Below, in pieces: positions 36,567-44,682 of a stretch of DNA of 64,000 nt. Location: the NCBI RefSeq assembly GCF_015709455.1, contig NZ_JADNQW010000005.1, forward strand, positions 3,926,001-3,990,000, in the 5' to 3' direction. The stretch comes from Methylosinus sp. H3A (GTDB taxonomy: Bacteria > Pseudomonadota > Alphaproteobacteria > Rhizobiales > Beijerinckiaceae). The notes beneath the pieces were generated by a model that saw only the letters and a list, made by a program, of their open reading frames with translations, made no database searches and had not been told where the DNA came from. The stretch's first letter is position 1; the number at the start of each line of letters is the position of its first letter. The position numbers and the translations under genes were made by a program.

Positions 36567-37334
36567 TCAGGCTTCCGCTGGCGCGAAGGGTGACAGTCTA
36601 TAGCCGGCGCGCTCCAGCGCCACGCGCAGACGCCGCGTCATGTCGACGGCGTGCGCCGTGTCCCCATGCACGCAGATCGAGTCGATCGGCGTCGGCAAGC
36701 GCTTGCCGCTCTCGGTGACGATCGCCTGCTCCTCGAGCATCGCGAGCGCGCGCGCGGCGGCCCAATCGGGATCTTCGATGACGGCGCCCTTCTGGCTGCG
36801 CGACTTCAGCCGTCCGTCGTCGAGATAGGAGCGATCGGCGAAGACCTCATGGGCGATGAGCGCGCCGATATGCTCGGCCGCCGCCACCTGCTCGCTGCGC
36901 GCGATGGCGAGCAGAGTGAGGCCGGCGTCGACGGCGCGCGTCGCCCGCGCTACGGCGAGCGCGATCTCCGGCTCGACTTCCGCGACATTGGCGAGCGCGC
37001 CATGACATTTCACATAAGTGAGGCGATGGCCGCTATAGAGCGCTAGCGCCTGCGCCGCGCCGATCTGATAGGCGACGAGACGCTCGACCTCGGCGGCCGA
37101 ATAGGGAATGCGCCGGCGGCCGAAGCCCGCGAGATCGGGAAAGGACACATGCGCGCCAATGGCGACGCCGCGCGTCTTCGCCAGCGAGAAGCAGCGCGCC
37201 ATTATGTCGGGATCGCCCGCGTGATAGCCGCAGGCGACATTGGCGGAAGTGACGAGGTCGAGCATGGCCTCGTCGTCGCCCATGCGCCAGGCTCCGAATC
37301 CTTCCCCGAGATCGGCGTTGAGATCGACTGTCAC
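36567..37334 (-). CDS. pxpA: 5-oxoprolinase subunit A (LamB/YcsF family)
   Basis: 255 residues with the LamB/YcsF signature: VDLNADLGEGFGAW at the N-terminus, TSANVACGYHAGDP (about 29-42), GVAIGAHVSFPDLAGFGRR (about 55-73), KCHGALAN and a C-terminal ICVHGDTAHAV. It carries out the cyclic-amide activation step of 5-oxoproline cleavage together with PxpB and PxpC. Its start overlaps the stop of the upstream deaminase gene (ATGA), so all four genes are one transcription unit. Confidence 0.93.
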   Translation of the reverse strand: MTVDLNADLGEGFGAWRMGDDEAMLDLVTSANVACGYHAGDPDIMARCFSLAKTRGVAIGAHVSFPDLAGFGRRRIPYSAAEVERLVAYQIGAAQALALYSGHRLTYVKCHGALANVAEVEPEIALAVARATRAVDAGLTLLAIARSEQVAAAEHIGALIAHEVFADRSYLDDGRLKSRSQKGAVIEDPDWAAARALAMLEEQAIVTESGKRLPTPIDSICVHGDTAHAVDMTRRLRVALERAGYRLSPFAPAEA

Positions 37335-37804
37335 TGTGCCCCGGCTCCCCCACGCGCCTCGTCCTCGGCGATGTCCTCGCGCCAGATCGAAGGATGCGCT
37401 TCGATATAGCTCCGCATCAACTCGCGACAGCGCGCATCGTCGAGCAGCGTCACCTCGACCCCATGGTCGCGCAAAAACTGCTCATTGCCGCCAAAGCTTC
37501 TGTTCTCGCCCACGACGACGCGCGGAATTTTGAATTGCACGATCGTCCCAGCGCACATCATGCAGGGCGAGAGCGTCGTATAGAGCGTCGTCTCGCGATA
37601 GGACTCCCTGCGCCCCGCGTCACGCAGACAATCCATCTCGCCATGCAGGATCGGATCGCCCTGCTGCACGCGGCGATTATGGCCGCGGCCGAGAATGCGC
37701 GCGCCTTCGGCGAGCACGGAGCCGATCGGCAAACCGCCCTCGTCGAAGCTCTTCTTCGCCTGACGAAACGCCTCTTCCATGCAAAAGACATCCGACGGAT
37801 TCAT
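37331..37804 (-). CDS. Cytosine deaminase-like nucleobase deaminase
   Basis: 157 residues of the cytidine deaminase-like zinc fold. Zinc ligands and catalytic Glu are in HGEMD (about residues 54-58) and PCMMC (about 80-84). The context HGEMDCLRDAGR and NRSFGGNEQFLRDHGVEV is closest to the small fungal-type cytosine deaminases and relatives acting on free bases, rather than tRNA adenosine deaminases. Cytosine deamination gives uracil for pyrimidine salvage. It is the first gene of the operon with pxpABC; a link between nucleobase breakdown and cyclic amide opening is plausible but unproven. Confidence 0.75.
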   Translation of the reverse strand: MNPSDVFCMEEAFRQAKKSFDEGGLPIGSVLAEGARILGRGHNRRVQQGDPILHGEMDCLRDAGRRESYRETTLYTTLSPCMMCAGTIVQFKIPRVVVGENRSFGGNEQFLRDHGVEVTLLDDARCRELMRSYIEAHPSIWREDIAEDEARGGAGAQ

Positions 37805-37845
37805 CGAGCTCCCCTCTCCAGCGCGCCCCGCCTGAGAGGCTCGCC

Positions 37846-40506
37846 CTATTCCGCCGCGAGCACTTGCGGCGGCGGAAAGGCGACCTCGACCAGCGTGCCT
37901 TGGTTCTTGCGGCTCTTGATCGAGAAGGAGGCGCGATTAGCCTCGATCAACGCTTTGGTCACCGGCAGACCGAGCCCGGTGCCGCCGCGCGACGCGCCGA
38001 TCTGACGGAAAGGCTCGAGCGCCGTCTCGATCTCGTTCTCGGACATGCCTATGCCTGTGTCCTTCACGCGGATCACCACATATCCGGCGTCGGTCAAGGC
38101 GCTCGACACGATCACCTGCCCGCCGGCCTCGTTGAACTTGACCGCATTGGACAGAAGGTTGAGCAATATCTGCCGCAGCGACCGGCCGTCGGCAAGGATG
38201 CGCGGCAAGCGCGGCCACAAGGACAGGCGGATCACCACGCGGCTACGGCTCGCCTGCGGCTGCATGATCGACACGCATTCGGAGATGACGGCGTTGGCGT
38301 CGATGCGCTCCACATCGAGCTCGAACTTGCCCGCCTCGATCTTGGAAAGGTCGAGCAGATCGTTGACGAGGCTCAGCACATGCGCGCCGGACGTGTGGAT
38401 ATCCTTGAGATATTCCTTGTAGCGCTCATTGCCGAGCGGGCCGAAGCGCTCCTCCATCATCACCTCGGCGAAGCCGATGATGGCGTTGAGCGGCGTGCGA
38501 ATCTCATGGCTCACCTTGGCCAGAAAATCGGTCTTGGCGGCGCTGGCGCGCTCGGCCTCGCGGCGGGCGGCCTCGAGCTCGTCGTCCGAGCTGCGGCGGC
38601 GGATGACATGCAGAATGACGCAGCGCCTCTGCTCGGGCGGCGGGCCGAGCGGCGCGAGCGTCAGCTGCACCGGAAGCAATTGGCCTTTGCGCACGCGCGC
38701 TTGGACCTGGAGCCCCTCCCCCGTCTCACGTCCCGCGGGGCGGCGGAGAAAATCGGCGACCGCTCCCTGATCGGCGTCGCAAAACAGCGAGGCGAGGCCG
38801 GAGCCCAGCAGCGTCCGCGGCTCGGCTCCGACGAGCCCGACGAACGCCGCATTGACGCTGCGCAATCTGCCGTCCGCATCGACGACCGCCACAGCGTCGA
38901 TCATCGCATCGAGAACGGCGCGAAGCTCCTCCGCCTCGTGGCGGCGCGTTTCCGCCTCCTTGCGCAATGCGCCGGCGCGAGCGGACTCCGGCGCGGCGGA
39001 GGGCGGATGCGCGCTGCGCAAGGTGACGAGGGTCGCGGAAACGCCATCCCATTCGATCGGCTCGAGACGCGCGTCCGCCTCGAGCGGCTCGCCATCGCAA
39101 TCCAAGACTTCGACGACGCCGCCCGCGGTTCCATCCGGCGCGGTGGGCGGCCGGCGGCCGGCGAAGAGCCGCGTCGCCCCGCCGTCGGCGGCGAGAGCGT
39201 CGGCGTCGGAATAGCCCAAATATTCGAGCAGCGTGCGATTGGCGTAGAGAATCTCGGCCCCGCGCGCGACCATCACGCCGATCGGCAGGCGGTCGAGCAG
39301 CGCGGCGGCGCGCGACACATCGCCGGGAATGGCGAAATTCTCATTCGACGGCGCAGGCTCGACCTCGGCCTCGGGCTCCGCCGACGCCGCCACGGCCTGC
39401 CCCGTCGTCGCCTGCTCGATCGTCTCGAACAGATCTCGCACAGATCCCTTGGCCGGCTTTTGCGCGGCGGAGGCGAGCGCCCGCGCGATCTCGTCGAAGG
39501 CCGTGCGCTCGCTCGCCGACAGCGCCTCGCCGATGGAGGCGGCGGCCTCTTCGAGCCGCGGCATCGGCCGCAACGGCACGATCTTGGCGCCGCCGGCCAT
39601 CACCGGCGTGGACTCGGTCTCCACAGGAGCCTCGGCGACCGCGACGGGCGGCGGCTCGATCTCCGCGATCTGCGGCTCGGCCTCGCTGCGCAGTCGGTCC
39701 ACATGCAGCACGCCATAGCCCTGATAACCACCGAAACCACGCCCATCGTCGAAAACGGGCAGCGCGCCGAGCGTCACCGGGACGCGCGCCGAGCCGCCCT
39801 CGAGCGGCCAGTCGAGCTCCACCCCGCTCCAGGAGCGGCGCGAGGCGAAAGCCTCGGCGAGGCGATCGTCGGAAGCGAGCCGCAGACGGCTCGCCAGATC
39901 GAGAAACAGCCGTCCGGCGATTTCGCCATTCTCCCGCCCGACGACATCCGCGAGCGCGGAGGTGACGTCGAGGACGCGCCCCTCGGCGTCGGCGCGCCAG
40001 AGGAAACGCTCCGGTCGCCGCGCGGGCGGCGCGAGTGTCTCTGGAGCTTTCTCGGGAGCTTTCTCGGGATCGGGCTGCGGCACGGCCGGGACGGCGCTCT
40101 CGGACGCGGCCGAGCGCATGCCGAGCAAGGCGACGAGGAACAAAGACGGCGCGTCTCGCTCGGCGGCCAGGGTGCGACACAGCACCGTCGCCGTCTGCGC
40201 TATGGGGCCGAAGGAGAAGCGCAGCCGCTCGAGGCGCGGCGCCGAGGCGTGGCTCTGCGCGCCCGCGAGCTCGCGGAGCCGGCGCGCGCCGGGCTCCGCG
40301 CCACGGAACAAACGTTCGCCGAGCGCGTCGAGATCGCCGCCGAATACGGAGATGGCGGATTCATTGGCGTGGACGACCGCGAGCGGCTCGCCCGCGGCCG
40401 CGACGATCGGCGCGCCAGACGCCTCGAGCGCGGCAAAGGCCGGATCGGCGCTGATCTGTGCGGCGACCGCCTCGCTCTCGATCCCCAGCCTGTCGTGCTC
40501 GCTCAT
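37846..40506 (-). CDS. Multi-PAS sensor histidine kinase
   Basis: 886 residues with no transmembrane segment. PAS-like sensor regions lie at about 15-120 (degenerate), 165-275, 400-500 and 530-640, separated by Glu/Pro/Ala-rich linkers. The kinase core has the phospho-acceptor His667 in FLAKVSHEIRTPLNAIIGFA, N box LLNLLSNAVKF, G1 DTGIGM and G2 GGTGLGLPVTKAL. The PLG-x-x-x-Y segment after the His region resembles PleC/DivJ-type alphaproteobacterial cell-cycle kinases. No receiver domain is attached and no response regulator gene is next to it. It is divergent from the phasin gene. Confidence 0.88.
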   Translation of the reverse strand: MSEHDRLGIESEAVAAQISADPAFAALEASGAPIVAAAGEPLAVVHANESAISVFGGDLDALGERLFRGAEPGARRLRELAGAQSHASAPRLERLRFSFGPIAQTATVLCRTLAAERDAPSLFLVALLGMRSAASESAVPAVPQPDPEKAPEKAPETLAPPARRPERFLWRADAEGRVLDVTSALADVVGRENGEIAGRLFLDLASRLRLASDDRLAEAFASRRSWSGVELDWPLEGGSARVPVTLGALPVFDDGRGFGGYQGYGVLHVDRLRSEAEPQIAEIEPPPVAVAEAPVETESTPVMAGGAKIVPLRPMPRLEEAAASIGEALSASERTAFDEIARALASAAQKPAKGSVRDLFETIEQATTGQAVAASAEPEAEVEPAPSNENFAIPGDVSRAAALLDRLPIGVMVARGAEILYANRTLLEYLGYSDADALAADGGATRLFAGRRPPTAPDGTAGGVVEVLDCDGEPLEADARLEPIEWDGVSATLVTLRSAHPPSAAPESARAGALRKEAETRRHEAEELRAVLDAMIDAVAVVDADGRLRSVNAAFVGLVGAEPRTLLGSGLASLFCDADQGAVADFLRRPAGRETGEGLQVQARVRKGQLLPVQLTLAPLGPPPEQRRCVILHVIRRRSSDDELEAARREAERASAAKTDFLAKVSHEIRTPLNAIIGFAEVMMEERFGPLGNERYKEYLKDIHTSGAHVLSLVNDLLDLSKIEAGKFELDVERIDANAVISECVSIMQPQASRSRVVIRLSLWPRLPRILADGRSLRQILLNLLSNAVKFNEAGGQVIVSSALTDAGYVVIRVKDTGIGMSENEIETALEPFRQIGASRGGTGLGLPVTKALIEANRASFSIKSRKNQGTLVEVAFPPPQVLAAE

Positions 40507-40713
40507 ATCGACAGCGCCTCTTCGGACGCGACAAGCGCCGGAATCCGGCGCGGAACAAAGGCGACGCGGAACGCGCGACGCGGCCGATCGAAGGTGAACG
40601 ATCGGTTAAAAGAAACTTAAAGGTTCGGCGCGGCTTGGTCTATGCGGCGCACGACATTTTAACAAGCTTCGACGATTCATGATGAACGGATGCGCCGGTT
40701 GGCGGCGACAATT

Positions 40714-40730
40714 ATGTTGCAATGCAACAT
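40714..40730. promoter_or_regulatory. Palindromic operator candidate upstream of the phasin gene
   Basis: ATGTTGCAATGCAACAT is a perfect 17-base palindrome, centred about 165 bases before the phasin GTG. A half site CATGTTGC recurs at 40759-40766. TTGC/GCAA palindromes at phasin promoters fit the known binding preference of PhaR-type polyhydroxybutyrate repressors; the assignment is inference. The rest of the gap 40507-40886 shows no gene. Confidence 0.5.
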
Positions 40731-40886
40731 GAGTTGAGCCATATTCGAATCGGCGGTTCATGTTGCTTCGCGACGCGCGATGATTTCCAATCGCGCCGCG
40801 CGTTGAACGGCGCCATAGGCGGCCGGCCGGCGCCCGTTCCTCGGCCGACGGGCGGTCGAGGCCGGCCCGACCAGAAGGAAGCATTC

Positions 40887-41246
40887 GTGAGCGATCCGAT
40901 CTACCAGATACCGAACGAAGTCCGCGACTTCGCCGAAAAGAGCGTCGAGCAGGCGCGCAAGGCGTTCGAGGGATTCGCCGGAGCCGCGCAAAAAGCGATC
41001 GGCTCTGTCGAGACCACGACCGCCACCTTCCAGGTCGGGGCCAAGGATGTGAGCGCGAAGGCGCTCGGCTACGCCGAAGCCAATGTGAACGCCGCCTTCG
41101 ACCTCGCCCAGAAGCTCCTGCGCGCGAAGGATCCGCAGGAGGTTCTCCAGCTGCAGGCGGAATATGTGAAGAGCCAGGTCGAGGCGATCCAGAGCCAGGC
41201 CAAGGATTTGGGCGCCGCGCTGCAAAAGGCGACGACCGGCAAGTGA
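40887..41246 (+). CDS. Phasin
   Basis: 119 residues from GTG 40887, preceded by AGAAGGA. A helical, charged protein of the phasin_2 family: IPNEVRDFAEKSVEQARKAF, then FDLAQKLLRAKDPQEVLQLQAEYVKSQ and AIQSQAKDLG. Phasins coat polyhydroxyalkanoate granules and control their size. The frame is open 55 codons upstream to 40722, but that part includes the palindrome region and is unlike phasins. A second phasin-like gene follows, and the promoter region carries a TTGC palindrome. Confidence 0.9.
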   Translation: MSDPIYQIPNEVRDFAEKSVEQARKAFEGFAGAAQKAIGSVETTTATFQVGAKDVSAKALGYAEANVNAAFDLAQKLLRAKDPQEVLQLQAEYVKSQVEAIQSQAKDLGAALQKATTGK

Positions 41247-41386
41247 GTTCCGACGGCGCCGCGCCGATGACGCGCGGCGCCTCGACGAGACGCGTTCACG
41301 GCGTGAGTTTGGCGGCGTCTCCCCGAGCCTCGCGCCGAGGCGATTCGGATCGGCGCGCCGGAACCAGAGCACAGGAGCCCGAAGCG

Positions 41387-41971
41387 ATGGCCACCCATAC
41401 GAGAGGTTCTTCCAAGCGCCCGCCGGCGCCGACGCCGAAGGAGCCGCCGATCACCCTGAAGGACGCGCTGGACGACGATGAGCCGGAGGCCGCGCAGCAG
41501 CAACCCGCGCCGCCCGCCGAGATCGAAGCCGTAGCCGCCGCGCTGGAGCCTGTCGAAGTGGCTCTGTCGGCAGCCGAGCCCATCGTCGAGACCTTCCTCG
41601 AAACCGTCGCCGAACCGGCGCCCGAGACGCCGATCCTCGAGACCGTGGCCGAACCCGCCGTCGAGCCGCCGCTCGCGCCCGTGACCATCGTCGCCGCGAA
41701 GATCGAGACGTCCGTGGCCAAGCCAGCGCTCCCGCTCGATCCCAGCCTCTGGCCGCTGAAGACGATAGATCTCGTGAACGAGAACACTGCCGCCGTCTTC
41801 GATCTGGCGCTGGCGCTCGGTCAGGCGCGATCGATGGGAGACGCGCTCGAGGCGCAATCACGTTTCGCGAGCGAGCGCTATTCGACCTTCGTGAAGCGCG
41901 CCAATGAATTCGTCGAACTCTCGAGCCGCTGGTCGCCCTTCCGCTTCGCCGTCTCCGCCTTTGTGGCGTGA
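41387..41971 (+). CDS. Phasin-like protein with acidic proline/alanine-rich N-terminus
   Basis: 194 residues from ATG 41387 behind ACAGGAG. Residues about 10-125 are Pro/Ala/Glu-rich with repeated VAEPA-type units and look disordered. The last 65 (FDLALALGQARSMGDALEAQSRFASERYSTFVKRANEFVELSSR) resemble the helical end of phasins. It may anchor granules to other structures. It lies 140 bases downstream of the first phasin gene, in the same direction, probably under the same control. Confidence 0.72.
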   Translation: MATHTRGSSKRPPAPTPKEPPITLKDALDDDEPEAAQQQPAPPAEIEAVAAALEPVEVALSAAEPIVETFLETVAEPAPETPILETVAEPAVEPPLAPVTIVAAKIETSVAKPALPLDPSLWPLKTIDLVNENTAAVFDLALALGQARSMGDALEAQSRFASERYSTFVKRANEFVELSSRWSPFRFAVSAFVA

Positions 41972-42025
41972 CGTCGTCGAGCAAATGCGCGTCGCTCGAC
42001 CGAAACCGGCCGAGCGGAAAGCGGG

Positions 42026-42868
42026 TTAGAGCGTCGCTTCGATCAGCGCGCGCAGCTCCGGCGTCGCCTCGGGCATGACGCCGAACCAGTCGCGGAAGGC
42101 CGGCCGCGCCTGATGGATCAGCATGCCGAGCCCGTCCACCGCGACATTGCCGCGCGCGCGAGCGGCGGCCAGCAGCGGCGTCTCCAAGGGCGCATAGACG
42201 ATATCGGAGACGAGCGCCTCCGTGGGGAGACGATCCAGCGGCAGGTCGAGCGGCGGCTCGCCGACCATCCCTTGATTGGTCGTATTCACCAGCAAGCCCG
42301 CGCCGGCGAGGCCCTCGGCGCGCTCCTCCCAGCGGAAGGCCGATACGGGCGCGCCGAAATCGGCGGCGATCTTCTGCGCGCGCTCGAGAGTCCGGTTGAA
42401 CAGCCGCACCTCCGCCGCTCCGGCGTCGATGAGCCCTGCGATGACCGCACGCGCCGCCCCGCCCGCGCCGATGACGACCACCGGCCCGGCGTCCGCCCGC
42501 CACATGGGCGCCGCCGCATGCAATGACGCGGTGAAGCCGAAACCATCGTAATTGCGGCCCGACAGCGTTCCGTCCTCCTCCACCACGACGCAGTTCACCG
42601 CGCCGATGCGTTTCGCGCTGGCGTCCAGAGAGTCGACGACGGAAAGCGCCGCTTCCTTGTGCGGGATGGTGAGATTGCAGCCCGAGAAATTCAGCAACGG
42701 CAGCGCGCGCAACGCCGCCTCGAGCCGTCCGGGCTCTATGGCGAGCGGGACATAGGCGCCCGCGAGGCCATAGCGCGCCAGCCAGTAATTATGGATTTTG
42801 GGCGAGCGCGAATGGGAGATCGGCCAGCCCATCACGCCGGCGAGGAGAAAGCGGTCTTGCCCGTGCAT
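42026..42868 (-). CDS. aroE: Shikimate dehydrogenase
   Basis: 280 residues. The enzyme reduces 3-dehydroshikimate with NADPH, the fourth step toward chorismate. The substrate loop SHSRSPKIHN is at 19-28, the catalytic Lys in NLTIPHKEAA (about 64-73), the Asp in NYDGFGF (about 107-113) and the nucleotide-binding VIGAGGAARAV (about 132-142), followed by FNRTLERA. No frameshift is seen. The gene overlaps none of its neighbours; bioB lies 48 bases upstream on the same strand. Confidence 0.95.
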   Translation of the reverse strand: MHGQDRFLLAGVMGWPISHSRSPKIHNYWLARYGLAGAYVPLAIEPGRLEAALRALPLLNFSGCNLTIPHKEAALSVVDSLDASAKRIGAVNCVVVEEDGTLSGRNYDGFGFTASLHAAAPMWRADAGPVVVIGAGGAARAVIAGLIDAGAAEVRLFNRTLERAQKIAADFGAPVSAFRWEERAEGLAGAGLLVNTTNQGMVGEPPLDLPLDRLPTEALVSDIVYAPLETPLLAAARARGNVAVDGLGMLIHQARPAFRDWFGVMPEATPELRALIEATL

Positions 42869-42916
42869 CTGTCTCTCCCCGCTTATCCTCCGCGTCCTGG
42901 AACGCGCCTCCCGCGC

Positions 42917-43903
42917 CTATTGCTTCGCCGCGCAGGCGCCCTCCCCTTGCGCGGAAAGCGCGGAGAACAGCGCGGCGTCGGCGTCGAGGCCGGGATTGCC
43001 GGCCGTCAGCAGCTTCTCGCCATAGAAAATGGAATTGGCGCCGGCGACGAGGCACAATATCTGCGCCTCGCGCGAAAGGCCCGAGCGACCCGCCGACAGG
43101 CGCACGCGGGATTTCGGCATGAGGATGCGCGTCGTCGCGATCATTCGCACCAGCTCCAGCGAATCCACCGGTGGACGGCCCTCGAGCGGCGTGCCTTCTA
43201 TGGCCGCCAGCGCATTGATCGGCACGCTCTCTGGATGAGGATCGAAGGAGGCCAGAACCTGCAGCATATGGGCGCGGTCGCGCACGCTCTCGCCCATGCC
43301 GATGATGCCGCCGCAGCACATTTCTATGCCGGCCCGGCGCACGGCGGCGAGCGTCGCGAGGCGGTCCTCATAGCTGCGAGTGGTGACGATCTCGCCGTAG
43401 AATTCCGGCCCCGTGTCGAGATTATGATTATAGGCGGTGAGGCCCGCCTCCACGAGAGACTTGGCCTGTCCGTCGTCGAGCATGCCGAGCGTGACGCAGG
43501 CCTCCATGCCGAGAGCCCGCACGCCGCGCACCATCTCCAGCACGGAGTCGAAACGCTCGCCCTTCGGCGCCTGACGCCAGGCCGCGCCCATGCAGAAACG
43601 ATCCGCCCCCGCCTCCCGCGCGCGCTTGGCGGCGCCCAGAACCTCGTCCACCCCCATCAGCTCCACGCGGTCGAGCTTGACCTCGCGGTGATGCGCCGAT
43701 TGCGAGCAATAGGAGCAATTCTCCGGGCAGCCTCCGGTCTTGATGCTGAGCAGCGCCGCCTTCTGCACGTCATTGGGATCGAAGAAGCGGGCGTGCAGCG
43801 CGCTCGCCCGCGCCACGAGCTCCAGGAGAGGCGTGTCGTGGATGGCGACGATCTCCTCCAGCGTCCAGTCGTGACGGAGAGTGAAATCGGCGGGAGCGTT
43901 CAT
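42917..43903 (-). CDS. bioB: Biotin synthase
   Basis: 328 residues. A radical-SAM enzyme that inserts sulfur into dethiobiotin. The cluster-binding Cys motif is in [13 protein letters not shown] (about 57-69). Conserved [17 protein letters not shown] and the [11 protein letters not shown] sequence follow; Arg in VRLSAGR is a ligand of the second cluster. ATG 43903 follows AGAGAGG; the frame continues to 44146 only as antisense-like sequence. The other bio genes are not in the window. Confidence 0.96.
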   Translation of the reverse strand: MNAPADFTLRHDWTLEEIVAIHDTPLLELVARASALHARFFDPNDVQKAALLSIKTGGCPENCSYCSQSAHHREVKLDRVELMGVDEVLGAAKRAREAGADRFCMGAAWRQAPKGERFDSVLEMVRGVRALGMEACVTLGMLDDGQAKSLVEAGLTAYNHNLDTGPEFYGEIVTTRSYEDRLATLAAVRRAGIEMCCGGIIGMGESVRDRAHMLQVLASFDPHPESVPINALAAIEGTPLEGRPPVDSLELVRMIATTRILMPKSRVRLSAGRSGLSREAQILCLVAGANSIFYGEKLLTAGNPGLDADAALFSALSAQGEGACAAKQ

Positions 43904-43931
43904 CGAGCGAGCCTCTCTGCGGCGTTGCGGT

Positions 43932-44462
43932 TCATCGCGGTTTTTTGGCGGCGCGGCGTTCGTTGCGCGTGAGCGGGCGCTCCGGCTCGTCCTCGTCCGG
44001 GACAGTCGACCGCTGCGCCTTGCGCTGGAGCGCCGGATCGGCGTCACGCAGCACGGCATAGACGACATAAGCGGCGACCGCCAGATCGAAACCCGTGAGG
44101 CCGAGCGTGAACCACGCCGGCGCAAACTCCGAGCCGGTGCCGACATAGTGGAACTGCAAATGCCAGAACGGATGCAGAGCGAAGCCGATGGCGAGCCACC
44201 AGGGCGAGCCGACGAGACCCAGCAAGGCGAAGGAGCCGAAAATGGCGAAGCCGGTCATCTCTATGCCGAACCAGGCCTTGGGATTGTCCGAAGCGAAAGC
44301 GAGACCGACATAGAGCGCGGCCGTAGCGATGAGCGCATAGGCCAGCACGCGGCGGGAGCCAGCCTGCGGATAACGCTCCGACCAGCGCGCGAGAAACGCG
44401 AAAGCCGCGCCGAGCAGCGCGCCGACGGCGGCGGGAATCAGAATCGAGGACGCGTCTTCCAT
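43932..44462 (-). CDS. Conserved integral membrane protein of unknown function
   Basis: 176 residues with about five membrane segments: [76 protein letters not shown] and [14 protein letters not shown], followed by a basic cytoplasmic tail ([11 protein letters not shown]). The His-rich HPFWHLQFH segment could bind a metal. I recall similar proteins as DUF6010, but cannot check. It is 29 bases from the bioB start on the same strand. Confidence 0.65.
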   Translation of the reverse strand: MEDASSILIPAAVGALLGAAFAFLARWSERYPQAGSRRVLAYALIATAALYVGLAFASDNPKAWFGIEMTGFAIFGSFALLGLVGSPWWLAIGFALHPFWHLQFHYVGTGSEFAPAWFTLGLTGFDLAVAAYVVYAVLRDADPALQRKAQRSTVPDEDEPERPLTRNERRAAKKPR

Positions 44463-44682
44463 CTGGACGAACTCGGTGAGGTTACGGCCGCAGCGAGGTC
44501 TATAAGTCGGACGGGCGGGCGGAACAAGGGAGAGCGTCGGGTCGGGGCTACCGCATTCGGTTCGATGCGCTGTCCGGATCCGCCTCCATCACCGCCCCGC
44601 ATCGTAATTTCGCCAAAATCTGCTATAGCTGCCCTCACCTACCGCGCCCGACGGCGCCCCCGCTCGAGGATCGACGCCCCCT

